Positions 8,541-17,325 of a stretch of 47,957 nt of DNA are shown here, one piece after another. The stretch is from Bacteroidales bacterium (lineage in GTDB: Bacteria > Bacteroidota > Bacteroidia > Bacteroidales > P3), in assembly GCA_017448185.1 (NCBI GenBank), contig JAFSLX010000003.1:1-47957 (forward strand), read 5' to 3'. The translations under genes and the position numbers were made by a program. Positions within the stretch are counted from its first letter, which is position 1. Each line of letters starts with the position of its first letter. The notes under the pieces were generated by a model. It was not told the DNA's origin. It saw only the letters and a program-made list of their open reading frames with translations, and searched no databases.

Positions 8541-9809
8541 ATGGCAGAGCTGAAGACAAACGACCGGATTACCCTCGTCGGGGGAGGAAGCGTCAAGATT
8601 AAGAAGGAACTTGGACGCGGTGGTCAAGGTATTGTGTATCTTGTCGATATGAATGGCAAAGATATGGCTTTGAAATGGTATCTCAACGCTCCTGACAACT
8701 ATTTCTACACCAATCTCAACAATAACATCCTTAACGGCGCTCCGAGTGACGCTTTCCTGTGGCCGAAAGCATTGACCGAAAGGCAATGCGGCAGCTATGG
8801 TTATGTGATGGATCTGCGTCCGAAGAACTATTTCGAGTTCGGGAACTTCCTGATGGCGAAAGCCAAGTTTGCCAGCTTCGACGCGATGCTCAACGCTGCT
8901 ATGAAGATTTGCAACGGCTTCATGATGCTCCACCGTTTCGGTTACAGCTATCAGGATCTGAACGACGGTAACTTCTTCATCGACCCAAAGACGGGCGACG
9001 TGCTCATCTGCGACAACGACAACGTGATGCCGCAGGGCGAGAAGTCAGGCATTATGGGTAAAGCCCGCTATATGGCTCCCGAAGTGGTGGCCGGTGGCAT
9101 CCCCGACAAGTACAGCGACCGCTATTCTCTGTCTGTCATCCTCTTCATGCTCTTCTACGCCAATCATCCGCTCGAAGGAGCAAAGGTGGTTGCCTGCCCT
9201 TGTATGACAGAGGCTTACGAGAAAAAATTCTACGGTAGCGAGGCGGTGTTCATCTATAATCCCAACGACAAGAGCAACCTCCCCGTCCGCGGAATCCATC
9301 AGAATGTTATCCGTCGTTGGCCCGTTTTGCCAGCTGTTCTCAGAGAGACTTTTACCCGCGAGTTCAGCGAGGAGATGCTGCGCAATCCCCAGAAGCGTAT
9401 GATTGAGCAGAACTGGGAGAAACTGATTGCCACTCTGCGCGATAGACTTGTCATCTGCCCCAATTGCAAGGGAGAGACTTTCATCGAAGAGGACAAAAAT
9501 ACCTGCATGGATTGTGGCAAAACTATCGATATCACTTTGAAACTGAAACTCGGTGCGAGAACGCTCTACCTCACCGAAGGAACCAATCTTTATATCGACC
9601 ACGATAACATGGCAGACGTGCAGGTGCTGCGCGATGCAAGTGCGGGAATGCTGTTGTTGAAGAACCTCTCGCCCGATGCCACATGGACAGCCGAAACGCC
9701 CAGCGGCAAACTGAAAGCTGTTGCCCCAGGAGAGATGATGCCTGTAAAGGCCGGCATCAAGGTCTCGTTCAACCAATCCACCAAGGGAGAAATAACTGAT
9801 AATCATTAA
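8541..9809 (+). CDS. TerY-P triad serine/threonine protein kinase with zinc ribbon
   Basis: The N-terminal 280 residues are a protein kinase domain: Gly-loop GRGGQG (25-30), Lys45 in MALK, catalytic loop YQDLNDGN with Asp139 and Asn144, DND (158-160) in place of DFG, and APE in RYMAPEVV. A zinc ribbon with two CxxC knuckles (CPNC and CMDC, about 313-335) follows, then a beta-rich C-terminal part of about 80 residues. Kinases of this build sit with a TerY vWA protein and a PP2C phosphatase in the TerY-P triads described with tellurium-resistance (Ter) systems. Both partners follow immediately. All core catalytic residues are present, so it is probably active. The ATG at 8541 is the first usable start; the one at 8533 is closed after six codons. 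Confidence 0.85.
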   Translation: MAELKTNDRITLVGGGSVKIKKELGRGGQGIVYLVDMNGKDMALKWYLNAPDNYFYTNLNNNILNGAPSDAFLWPKALTERQCGSYGYVMDLRPKNYFEFGNFLMAKAKFASFDAMLNAAMKICNGFMMLHRFGYSYQDLNDGNFFIDPKTGDVLICDNDNVMPQGEKSGIMGKARYMAPEVVAGGIPDKYSDRYSLSVILFMLFYANHPLEGAKVVACPCMTEAYEKKFYGSEAVFIYNPNDKSNLPVRGIHQNVIRRWPVLPAVLRETFTREFSEEMLRNPQKRMIEQNWEKLIATLRDRLVICPNCKGETFIEEDKNTCMDCGKTIDITLKLKLGARTLYLTEGTNLYIDHDNMADVQVLRDASAGMLLLKNLSPDATWTAETPSGKLKAVAPGEMMPVKAGIKVSFNQSTKGEITDNH

Positions 9810-9823
9810 AATTATTCAATACT

Positions 9824-10564
9824 ATGTCACTTTTAGACGAAACCGTAGAAATCCCGCGTCGCACGATGACGCTGTTCTTCGTAATCGACACTTCCGGCAG
9901 TATGGCTGGCAGTAAGATTGGTGCTGTCAACGACGCCGTTGTCAACGTTCTTCCCATGTTGGAGGAAATTTCAGCAGAAAACCCCGATGCCGAAATCAAG
10001 GTGGCCGCTCTCGAGTTCTCCACCACGTGCAACTGGCTCTACAGCGAACCCAAACCCGCCAACGAGTTTGTGTGGCAGGATGTACAAGCCAGTGCGCTCA
10101 CCTCGCTGGGTGCCGCTTGCAAGGAGTTGGCCAGCAAGCTGTCGCGCAGCGGCTTCATGAAGGCTGCCAGTGGCTCGTTCGCTCCCGCCATCATCCTGCT
10201 TTCCGACGGTGCTCCCACCGACGATTTCGAGTCAGGTCTCGCTACGTTGAAACAGAACAACTGGTTCAAAGCGGCCATCAAGGTGGCCATTGCCATCGGT
10301 GACGATGCCGACAAAGATGTGCTCACCCAGTTCACTGGCACCAACGAGGCAGTATTTACCGTCCACAACATCGATGCTCTGAAACAGATTATCCGTGTGG
10401 TGGCCGTCACCTCGTCGCAGATTGGCAGCAAGAGCAGTACCGCTGGCGACACCACCAAGCAGGAACAGGTGATAGCCGAAGTCAAATCGGCAGTTGACAA
10501 CATTGGCGGTGCCGAAGTGGCTTCCGCCCCAGCTTCCACTGCTTCCTATGACGATTGGGACTAA
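9824..10564 (+). CDS. TerY-type von Willebrand factor A (vWA) protein
   Basis: A single vWA domain carries a complete metal-ion-dependent adhesion site: DTSGSM (22-27), a downstream Thr region and SDGAPTDD. The C-terminal tail of about 45 residues is Ser/Ala/Thr-rich and ends in YDDWD. TerY proteins are cytoplasmic vWA scaffolds paired with a kinase and a PP2C phosphatase; here the kinase ends 14 bases upstream and the phosphatase start overlaps this gene by 17 bases. In the family model TerY brings kinase and phosphatase to a common partner; the acidic tail could be a docking or phosphorylation segment (inference). Confidence 0.85.
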   Translation: MSLLDETVEIPRRTMTLFFVIDTSGSMAGSKIGAVNDAVVNVLPMLEEISAENPDAEIKVAALEFSTTCNWLYSEPKPANEFVWQDVQASALTSLGAACKELASKLSRSGFMKAASGSFAPAIILLSDGAPTDDFESGLATLKQNNWFKAAIKVAIAIGDDADKDVLTQFTGTNEAVFTVHNIDALKQIIRVVAVTSSQIGSKSSTAGDTTKQEQVIAEVKSAVDNIGGAEVASAPASTASYDDWD

Positions 10565-11618
10565 TATAACAAGTTTCGATTGTCGTTGTCAGGGAGAGAG
10601 TCACAAAGCTACCGATAAACCTTGTCAGGATTACTCTTTCAGCGAGACGACATCCGACTTTTGCCTTGCTATCATCAGCGATGGGCATGGTGGTACTCGT
10701 TATTACCGTAGCGATGCGGGCTCTCGTCTGTTGAGCGAAGTGACTGCACGTTGTCTCACCGAATTCGCCAAAGGAGTTCCGGAAACAACCTTCTCCGGCA
10801 AACCCTACACCACCGTGGGTATTGGCGACACGATGCCTGCCGTATTGCAGCAGCTCTTCGGAGCCATTGTTGTCGGTTGGCGCAATGCTGTGATGGAACA
10901 TGCCGGTCAGCATTCGCTCACCGAGACGGAACAAGCCCTTGCCGTTCCGCAGGATGATCACGAGTGGGAGAAGACCTATGGCTGCACCCTTATCGCAACC
11001 ATCCGCACCCCGTCCTATTGGTTGGCCTTCCAGGTGGGTGACGGCAAATGTGTCGCCCTTCGTGAAGATGGTTCCCCGTTCGAGCCCATCCCTTGGGACG
11101 ACCGATGCTTCCTCAACAAAACCACCTCGATATGCGACACCGATGCCCTTTCCCGCTTCCGCTGCTGCTTTGGAGGAGTCGACACCGCTCCGGTAGCCAT
11201 CTTCTTAGGTAGTGATGGTATCGACGACTCGTTTGGCGAAGAGGAGAACCTCTACAACTTCTATGTCCAGTTGGCCAAAGGTTTCTCGCATGACGGCCAC
11301 GAAGCTACTGTGAAGGATTTGGAACAGTCTCTTCCCATATTGAGCAAACGTGGCAGCCAGGATGATATGTCGGTAGCCGGTATCTATGATGACCGCTGCC
11401 AATCACTTTTGCCCTCGTTGATACAGTGGCAGAAAGGTAGGCTCGAGGTCAAAATGGATGTGTTGTCGAACAAAACGGCTCGAACATGGGCAAACATTAT
11501 TAAGGGGGCATTCAACACCGATGATAGGAGGATGGCTTATAACGACCTCACTCGATACCTCAAAGAAAAGATGGATTTGAACGAACGCATCAAGAAATTG
11601 GATATGGAAACATCTTAA
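10548..11618 (+). CDS. PP2C-family protein phosphatase of the TerY-P triad
   Basis: PP2C motifs are visible: the early metal ligand in KPCQDYS, SDGHGG (about 44-49), and a C-terminal GSQDDMSVAGIY carrying the paired Asp. The frame is open further upstream to 10494, but those codons lie inside the vWA gene and look unlike protein sequence. ATG 10548, giving MTIGTNITSFDCRCQGESH, matches the expected PP2C start and gives a 17-base overlap with the vWA gene, typical of translational coupling. The protein is about 356 residues. The C-terminal 75 residues are charged and probably helical. It should reverse phosphorylation by the kinase at 8541. Confidence 0.82.
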   Translation: MTIGTNITSFDCRCQGESHKATDKPCQDYSFSETTSDFCLAIISDGHGGTRYYRSDAGSRLLSEVTARCLTEFAKGVPETTFSGKPYTTVGIGDTMPAVLQQLFGAIVVGWRNAVMEHAGQHSLTETEQALAVPQDDHEWEKTYGCTLIATIRTPSYWLAFQVGDGKCVALREDGSPFEPIPWDDRCFLNKTTSICDTDALSRFRCCFGGVDTAPVAIFLGSDGIDDSFGEEENLYNFYVQLAKGFSHDGHEATVKDLEQSLPILSKRGSQDDMSVAGIYDDRCQSLLPSLIQWQKGRLEVKMDVLSNKTARTWANIIKGAFNTDDRRMAYNDLTRYLKEKMDLNERIKKLDMETS

Positions 11619-11637
11619 GCTCAAGAAAAGACAAACA

Positions 11638-12138
11638 ATGAATACAATAATTCAAAATCTGCTGAAAAATCATAGATACAGTTATCCAATGACTGCCGCA
11701 TTGCGTGCCCTTTCAGAAGGAAACACTTCTCCATTACTACTGAAAGATATAATCAAAGAATACCGTACTACCGCAGATAAACTTCGTTGGGAAGCAGTAG
11801 ATGTTATTATTGATTTTGTTGAGTTGATATTAGAAGACAATGTTCTGTCATCAGAAGAGATGCATACTCTGCGGATGATGAAACTATATTTCCGTGTACA
11901 AGAAGGTGATTTTTTAAAGCGACATAAAGAAGCTCAGATTGAGCATATTCTTGGCCGGCAATTAAGCCTCATATATCAAGATAATCGGGTTGACAAGGAA
12001 GAGGCGTTGATGAAGGTGGATTTACAAGAACTCTTTGGACTTAGTTATGATCAATTCTTGAAATTTGAGCAGAATGCTGTAAAACAAGCTTTGGAGAATG
12101 GAGCAGAAATAAAGAATCTCGATACATTCTATAAGTAA
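11638..12138 (+). CDS. TerB-like all-helical protein
   Basis: This 166-residue cytoplasmic, helical protein has two acidic repeats of TerB style, LEDNVLSSEE and YQDNRVDKEE, each leading into a long helix. TerB domains are metal-binding helical domains of tellurite/stress-response systems and often accompany TerY-P triads, so context supports the call, but the similarity is weak. Base composition is clearly more AT-rich than in the kinase-vWA-PP2C block. The gene lies 19 bases after the phosphatase and 14 bases before the next gene. Confidence 0.5.
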   Translation: MNTIIQNLLKNHRYSYPMTAALRALSEGNTSPLLLKDIIKEYRTTADKLRWEAVDVIIDFVELILEDNVLSSEEMHTLRMMKLYFRVQEGDFLKRHKEAQIEHILGRQLSLIYQDNRVDKEEALMKVDLQELFGLSYDQFLKFEQNAVKQALENGAEIKNLDTFYK

Positions 12139-12152
12139 GAGTAACCCAAGCT

Positions 12153-14057
12153 ATGCAAGTGTCCGATATAAATACAGCTATTGTAAACGTAGTTAAAGAT
12201 TTGGGGAGTGATGTCCTGAAATCTTCAACATTGGTCGGTATTTTGTCCGACTATCGCGCTTTCAATGTGCATGATCCATTACTTGCAGAAAAGAAGTCAG
12301 CAATAAGTGTACTTGCAGCGAGCGGCTATGTTGACAAGTTACTGAAATGGAAAAAACAATCCGGCAATCTATGGCAGGCGGAGGATGCACAATGGATAGA
12401 AGGCCTATGTAAGAAGCAAGGGTTAAGGAGAAATATTGTCGGCTTGATAGCTGACGCTATGAAGGAGGCCATTGGATTAGAGGTTACGTTCACAGAGTTC
12501 TCTGATCCGAAGAAGATGCTGTCGTCCGAAATAAGAAAGTATGAAGCTGCTCTCAAAAAACAGGTTACCACATATACAGATCAGTTAGGTATTAAAGGTG
12601 CATTCTATTCCACCTCGGCCAATACAGAACTATACCGTTTAGAAGGTCGCATAAAGATTCTTGCACAAGCAGCCAATAGTCATACCTATGATGATAAATG
12701 GATAACTGCCGCGAAGAAGAAAGTGATAGATGGGCTTTCGACAGTTCCTTCTCAACGAACGCAAATTCTCAACGACACAATAGCCAGTGGCGTCGGAGAG
12801 TATAAGCAGATAATTGATCGGCAAAAGGAAGCGGGGGAAAAAGGCTTAAAAATGTTCGGTGGTGCGGAAGTGGTTCGAATGAAAGAAATTGCGGAGAGAG
12901 TGAACTATGCATATCGGTTACTTCCACGCTCCACCCAGTTGGATGTGGAAAGGGATGTAAGAATTGCAAAGGATGAGGTTGCTAAATTCCTGCAACAACA
13001 GAAGGTTCTGGCGGAACTTGATAATGTAAAATTGGAATACCAGCAGTTGCTGAAAGATTCCCTTGTTGTTGAAACAGATTGTCTGGGATTGGTTTCTGCT
13101 TACTATAACACAGATAAGCAAGGGGAAATTGTTGTGCTTGAACATAAGATGTCTTCCTATGCAAAAGAGCTAGGTGTACCTTCTGATATTGAGGATTGGA
13201 TAAAGTCAGAAAAAAAACTCTTGGTTGACCAGAATTCGACTTCGAGTGACAAGATGCACAGTACTGCTCGCAAGATTTTGGCTGAAGACGGTATCGCTTA
13301 CTCGGAGTCAATTAAAAAACTGATTGTGTCAGGCAAAAAATCGAAGAAGGCTTTTGATGATACAACAGAACAGATTTCATTGGCTGAACGAATTAACCGT
13401 GCTTTTGAAATTATTGGAGATCCACAGCGGGTTGATGTAAAGAAAGACGTTGCAAATGCTAAAACGGCTGTTAAGAAATATCGAATATACAGATTTGCAC
13501 TAATTACTTTAATCTCTGTTATTGTCGGTTTTCTTGCTGTGATTTTTATTTCGGACAAAGTTGAGAACAACAAACATCGGTCAGAAATAAATGCTTTTGA
13601 GAATAGTATTACTGAAGGTGATAATATGCTGGCTAACGGTAATGCTATTGAGGCTCTTTACATTTACATTAATGCCGAAAAGGAATACACCGCAGATTAT
13701 CGGACAGATCACTACAAGGCTATTGCTCAGGAAAAACAGAACAATGCATCCCAAATAATATTTACGAAGGATTCAACGAAGATAGATAGTTTGTTGTATG
13801 TTGGTAAATGTAAAGATGCAAAGCTGCAATATGACACATTGTCATCCATAGGGCTCACCATTGATTTGTCAAAGTATTCTCAGTCGTTCCAAGAGTCGTT
13901 GCAGAAGAGTGTAGAAGAACAACGAGATCTGATTCTAAAGGACATCTCAAATAAGAAAGGGAAACCCTCGCAACAGAATTGTGAAGAGATAGATGACCTA
14001 CTCTATTGTATGCCGGATGATTACTATCTGAACCTGATTAAAGGCAAGATGAAATGA
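12153..14057 (+). CDS. Large one-pass membrane protein of unknown family
   Basis: I do not recognise a family in these 634 residues. About 445 mostly helical, charged residues precede a single membrane segment (RFALITLISVIVGFLAVIFI, about 449-468). About 165 residues follow, with TPR-like character near ANGNAIEALYIYINAEKEY. Two similar stretches near 255-275 and 410-430 (AERVNYAYRLL...DVERDV and AERINRAFEII...DVKKDV) point to an internal duplication of a helical module. The gene overlaps hxsA by 4 bases. It could link the cytoplasmic TerY-P proteins to the envelope; that is inferred only from its topology and place in the operon. Confidence 0.75.
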   Translation: MQVSDINTAIVNVVKDLGSDVLKSSTLVGILSDYRAFNVHDPLLAEKKSAISVLAASGYVDKLLKWKKQSGNLWQAEDAQWIEGLCKKQGLRRNIVGLIADAMKEAIGLEVTFTEFSDPKKMLSSEIRKYEAALKKQVTTYTDQLGIKGAFYSTSANTELYRLEGRIKILAQAANSHTYDDKWITAAKKKVIDGLSTVPSQRTQILNDTIASGVGEYKQIIDRQKEAGEKGLKMFGGAEVVRMKEIAERVNYAYRLLPRSTQLDVERDVRIAKDEVAKFLQQQKVLAELDNVKLEYQQLLKDSLVVETDCLGLVSAYYNTDKQGEIVVLEHKMSSYAKELGVPSDIEDWIKSEKKLLVDQNSTSSDKMHSTARKILAEDGIAYSESIKKLIVSGKKSKKAFDDTTEQISLAERINRAFEIIGDPQRVDVKKDVANAKTAVKKYRIYRFALITLISVIVGFLAVIFISDKVENNKHRSEINAFENSITEGDNMLANGNAIEALYIYINAEKEYTADYRTDHYKAIAQEKQNNASQIIFTKDSTKIDSLLYVGKCKDAKLQYDTLSSIGLTIDLSKYSQSFQESLQKSVEEQRDLILKDISNKKGKPSQQNCEEIDDLLYCMPDDYYLNLIKGKMK

Positions 14058-14884
14058 AACAGAAGTCGAAAAAACTGATAAAATCGCTGCTCATTTCAGC
14101 TGCAATGTCTATTCTTCCGACCCATTCGGAAGCAAAAGAGATATCTCCCATCAATTTGGATAATGATGAGGCAGATCAGTTGAACGCTCTCAAAGCACCC
14201 GTATGGCACAATGTCATGAAAGTAGGCCCCAATGGGAGCATTACCGGCGTGAACGACCATAGGTCGCATAGTTCTCACCGGTCGCACAGCTCTCATCGCT
14301 CCAGTCGTTATGGACACAGTTCTCACTACTCTTCATCCCACTATTCCAGCAGCAGTTCATACGTCAGTAAACCAGTCAAAAACTATAAGAATTATTCGTT
14401 AGGGGACCGCACATTGAGTCAGGGGCTTTACGGAAACGATGTGGATGCGCTTGTTACCAAATTGAAAAACTTTCATTATCTCCGTGAATCCTACTCAACC
14501 CAGAAAAACAACTATAGCTTATACTCTGCCGATGTGGCGCAAGGTGTCAAATACTTCCAGAAAGACGCAGGCCTCCCTGTTACCGGCGTTATGGACAGCA
14601 AAACAAAGAAAGCATTTGATGACTGGTCAGCGTATAAATCCACTCGACGCTTGGGTATTCGCAAATTGGAAGAAGGGGACAAAGGTGAGGATGTTGCTGA
14701 GTTGATTAGATTATTGACGAAAGCGGGATTCGCCCCAAACCCTGAAAAAGTGGGAGAGAATGAGCGAAAGTATTCGCAAGATGTAGCAACGGCTGTAAAA
14801 GTATTCCAAGCATTCTGCGGGTTGACCGTTACTGGCATTGCAGATTATGATACCATTGATAAACTCAAATCCAAAGCAAAATGA
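14054..14884 (+). CDS. hxsA: His-Xaa-Ser repeat protein HxsA, peptidoglycan-binding type
   Basis: An N-terminal signal sequence (KLIKSLLISAAMSILPTHSEA) marks it as exported. At about 69-84 is the hallmark run HRSHSSHRSHSSHRSS, followed by a Ser/Tyr/His-rich stretch. Two peptidoglycan-binding-1-like modules follow (about 118-195, containing VKYFQKDAGLPVTGVMDSKT, and 205-274, containing VKVFQAFCGLTVTGIADYDT). This is the classic HxsA plan. In Hxs systems the repeat is the presumed substrate of the radical-SAM pair HxsB/HxsC; the chemistry is not known to me. The next gene is a paralogue with the same N-terminal half. The gene overlaps both neighbours by 4 bases. Confidence 0.88.
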   Translation: MKQKSKKLIKSLLISAAMSILPTHSEAKEISPINLDNDEADQLNALKAPVWHNVMKVGPNGSITGVNDHRSHSSHRSHSSHRSSRYGHSSHYSSSHYSSSSSYVSKPVKNYKNYSLGDRTLSQGLYGNDVDALVTKLKNFHYLRESYSTQKNNYSLYSADVAQGVKYFQKDAGLPVTGVMDSKTKKAFDDWSAYKSTRRLGIRKLEEGDKGEDVAELIRLLTKAGFAPNPEKVGENERKYSQDVATAVKVFQAFCGLTVTGIADYDTIDKLKSKAK

Positions 14885-15630
14885 AGAAGAAGTCGAATAA
14901 ACTGGTAAAGTCAGTTCTTCTGGCTGCGGTTCTTTCTCTTTTTGGAAGCAAATCCGCATCCGCTGAACCTATAGCGGTGAACAATGATATGGACGGTACT
15001 CGAAACGAGGATGAGATTGGATCAATGAAGAAGAGTGTCTTCAAAAATGTGCTGGCCAAAGTGACAAAGAGCGGCGATATTATTGGAATCAACAATCACC
15101 GGTCGCATAGCTCGCATCGGTCACATAGCTCACACCGGTCAAGTAACACGGGTCACGCTTCGCATTATTCGAGCACAACAACAACGAGGTCGACCACACC
15201 ATCTACAACCACATCTTCAAGCAGTAGCACTTCTTCCTCTTCAAGTAGAACGACTGCAACCTCAAATACATCCTCGTCAATTAATAATGGAACCTACAAT
15301 ACTGATGTAAATGATACTGCTATATACACAGTGGTTTTGGTAGATCCCGAATATCCTGGCGGAGAAAACGCTCTTCGTGAGTTTATTCAAACAAATCTAC
15401 GATACCCCCAACAAGCCAAAGACGAACATATTTCCGGCAAGGTATATGTGACCTTTGTTGTTGAAAAAGATGGAAGCCTCTCTAATATCAAAGTTCTTCG
15501 TGATATTGGTGGCGGTTGCGGTGCAGAGTGTCTTCGTATAGTGAAATCGATGCCCAAATGGATTCCTGGTAGGCAAAACGGTAAGGTTGTCCGCTGTCAA
15601 TTTAATCTGCCCATTAACTTTTCTCTCTAA
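14881..15630 (+). CDS. Second His-Xaa-Ser protein, with C-terminal TonB-like domain
   Basis: The N-terminal signal peptide is close to that of the HxsA before it (MKKKSNKLVKSVLLAAVLSL). A matching spacer leads into VGIN-like GINNHRSHSSHRSHSSH. A long Ser/Thr-rich linker (about 100-135) follows. The C-terminal 95 residues are a TonB C-terminal-type domain (YPGGENALREFIQ, GKVYVTFVVEKDGSLS, VKSMPKWIPGRQNGK). It is therefore an HxsA paralogue whose peptidoglycan-binding part is replaced by a TonB-C fold. Two Cys (GGCGAEC) sit in the TonB-C region. TonB-C domains bind outer-membrane partners or serve as plug-like modules, so the modified core could be presented at a different envelope site (inference). 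The stop is one base before hxsD. Confidence 0.85.
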   Translation: MKKKSNKLVKSVLLAAVLSLFGSKSASAEPIAVNNDMDGTRNEDEIGSMKKSVFKNVLAKVTKSGDIIGINNHRSHSSHRSHSSHRSSNTGHASHYSSTTTTRSTTPSTTTSSSSSTSSSSSRTTATSNTSSSINNGTYNTDVNDTAIYTVVLVDPEYPGGENALREFIQTNLRYPQQAKDEHISGKVYVTFVVEKDGSLSNIKVLRDIGGGCGAECLRIVKSMPKWIPGRQNGKVVRCQFNLPINFSL

Positions 15631-15631
15631 C

Positions 15632-15928
15632 ATGACGATAGATATTGATAGAACGATATATTCCGATGCTTGTATCACCAAGAGTATATATGCACTGTCG
15701 AAGGATTATGACTGTCAGCGTTCTCTGAATGGTACAAATGAGTCGGTGGCGATTGCCCCACGAGATACCTCGGTTTCAGAGGAGGAAATCCTGCATAAGT
15801 TCATTCAAACCTTGAATGATTATAAAGCACGCGAAATCATTGCTTCCGAAACTAAGGATATCCGCACAATTCTTTATGCGAAAGCTTTTGCCGATTGTGA
15901 CGATTTCGATGAGGAGGTTGAGCAATGA
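15632..15928 (+). CDS. hxsD: His-Xaa-Ser system protein HxsD
   Basis: This 98-residue cytoplasmic protein matches the small HxsD family, whose signature is LLNDYxLRE; here it reads TLNDYKAREII (about 59-69), followed by a helix ending in YAKAFADCDDFDEE. The frame is open upstream inside the previous gene, but ATG 15632, one base after that stop, gives the expected length and an N-terminus MTIDIDRTIYSDACITKSIYAL typical of the family. HxsD always travels with HxsB/HxsC and is probably a recognition or carrier partner for the maturases (inference). The stop overlaps the hxsB start (ATGA). Confidence 0.87.
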   Translation: MTIDIDRTIYSDACITKSIYALSKDYDCQRSLNGTNESVAIAPRDTSVSEEEILHKFIQTLNDYKAREIIASETKDIRTILYAKAFADCDDFDEEVEQ

Positions 15929-17325
15929 AACCCTATTATCTTCTTCCGTTCGATTTTACCCGCATTGCCAACCAAGAGGTTTTGGTGAATGAGTTTGGTG
16001 ACATGCTTGTGTTGCCCGAGGGTAGTGTGGATAAAATCGTAAACCATCAGCTGGAAGAAGATGATACCTACAAAGACCTTGTAGCAAACTATTTCATCAG
16101 CGAAAACAGGATTCCTGCCAATTTCGATATCTATGCCTCCCGCCTGCGTGAGAAGAAGCGTTTTCTGGATGAGTTTACGGCATTGCATATTTTTGTAGTC
16201 ACTCTCCAATGTAACCAGAACTGCGTCTATTGTCAGGCATCAAGCCGGACGGAACAAAGTGTTCATTGCACAATGTCGTTCGATACAATGGAGAGTGCCG
16301 TCAAACTGATGTTCCGTTCACCAGCTCCTGTGTTGACAATGGAGTTCCAAGGAGGCGAACCAAGTTTGCATCCCGAATTGATTCGTTTCGGAATAGAGAC
16401 AGCTGAACGCATCAATGAAAACGAGAATCGTGAGATGCACTACGTACTATGTACCAACTGCGTTCATCTGACCAACGAGATGCTGGATATCTGCAAGCAA
16501 TACCATGTGATGATTTCCACCTCGTTGGATGGCCCATCATTTTTGCACAATTCCAATCGGGGAAAGACCGACAGTTACGAGAAGGTGGTGGCCGGTATTG
16601 AGAAGGCCCGTGAAGCGTTGGGATTTGATATGGTTTCTCCGTTGCAAACAACCTCGGTAATGGCGCTGGATTATCCAATAGAGATTGTGGACGAGTATGT
16701 GAGAATGGGATTCAACGGACTTTTCCTACGTGCTTTGAATCCATACGGATTAGCTGCATATAATCATAACTGGTATCAATACACAGAAAGGTTCATCGAG
16801 TTTTACAAAACCGCTTTCGAGCATATTCTGGAGATAAACAGACAGGGGACCTTCTTTATGGAAGAGTTTGCTGTGATTGTTCTTCGAAAGATGCTGACTC
16901 CTTTCTGTACGGGTTTTGTGGATTTACAATCGCCAGCTGGTATCATCAACTCGGTGTTGGTGTATAACTACGACGGATATGTATATGCGTCCGACGAGTC
17001 GCGAATGTTGGCAGAAAACGGAGATTATTCTTTCCGACTGGGTAGTGTTCACGACCGCTACGAAGATATTGTCTTTGGCCCCAAGGTGCAAAAGATAGCG
17101 CAAATATGGGCTAATGAGACGTTGGCTGGTTGTTCCGATTGTGCTTTAAGAAACTATTGTGGAGCCGACCCTGTACGCAACTATTCCACACAGGGAGATA
17201 TGTACGGGCATCGACCCACCTCATTACTTTGCAAGAAGAACAAAGCTATCATTGAGTATCTGATTATGCTTATTATTGAGCGTAAAGAAGAAGTGCTTCC
17301 CATCTTTAAACGCTGGCTGCTATGA
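15925..17325 (+). CDS. hxsB: Radical SAM maturase HxsB
   Basis: A 466-residue radical SAM protein. About 90 N-terminal residues without the barrel (LLPFDFTRIANQEVLVNEFGD, an HxsB-like start) precede the CxxxCxxC motif at Cys96, Cys100 and Cys103 (CNQNCVYC). A GGEPSLH motif follows, and near the end a Cys-rich SPASM-like segment CSDCALRNYC that should bind an auxiliary cluster. Family knowledge: HxsB and HxsC are paired maturases presumed to act on the His-Xaa-Ser repeats of HxsA. The order A, A-like, D, B, C with 1-4 base spacings is that of the known Hxs cassette. Confidence 0.9.
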   Translation: MKPYYLLPFDFTRIANQEVLVNEFGDMLVLPEGSVDKIVNHQLEEDDTYKDLVANYFISENRIPANFDIYASRLREKKRFLDEFTALHIFVVTLQCNQNCVYCQASSRTEQSVHCTMSFDTMESAVKLMFRSPAPVLTMEFQGGEPSLHPELIRFGIETAERINENENREMHYVLCTNCVHLTNEMLDICKQYHVMISTSLDGPSFLHNSNRGKTDSYEKVVAGIEKAREALGFDMVSPLQTTSVMALDYPIEIVDEYVRMGFNGLFLRALNPYGLAAYNHNWYQYTERFIEFYKTAFEHILEINRQGTFFMEEFAVIVLRKMLTPFCTGFVDLQSPAGIINSVLVYNYDGYVYASDESRMLAENGDYSFRLGSVHDRYEDIVFGPKVQKIAQIWANETLAGCSDCALRNYCGADPVRNYSTQGDMYGHRPTSLLCKKNKAIIEYLIMLIIERKEEVLPIFKRWLL

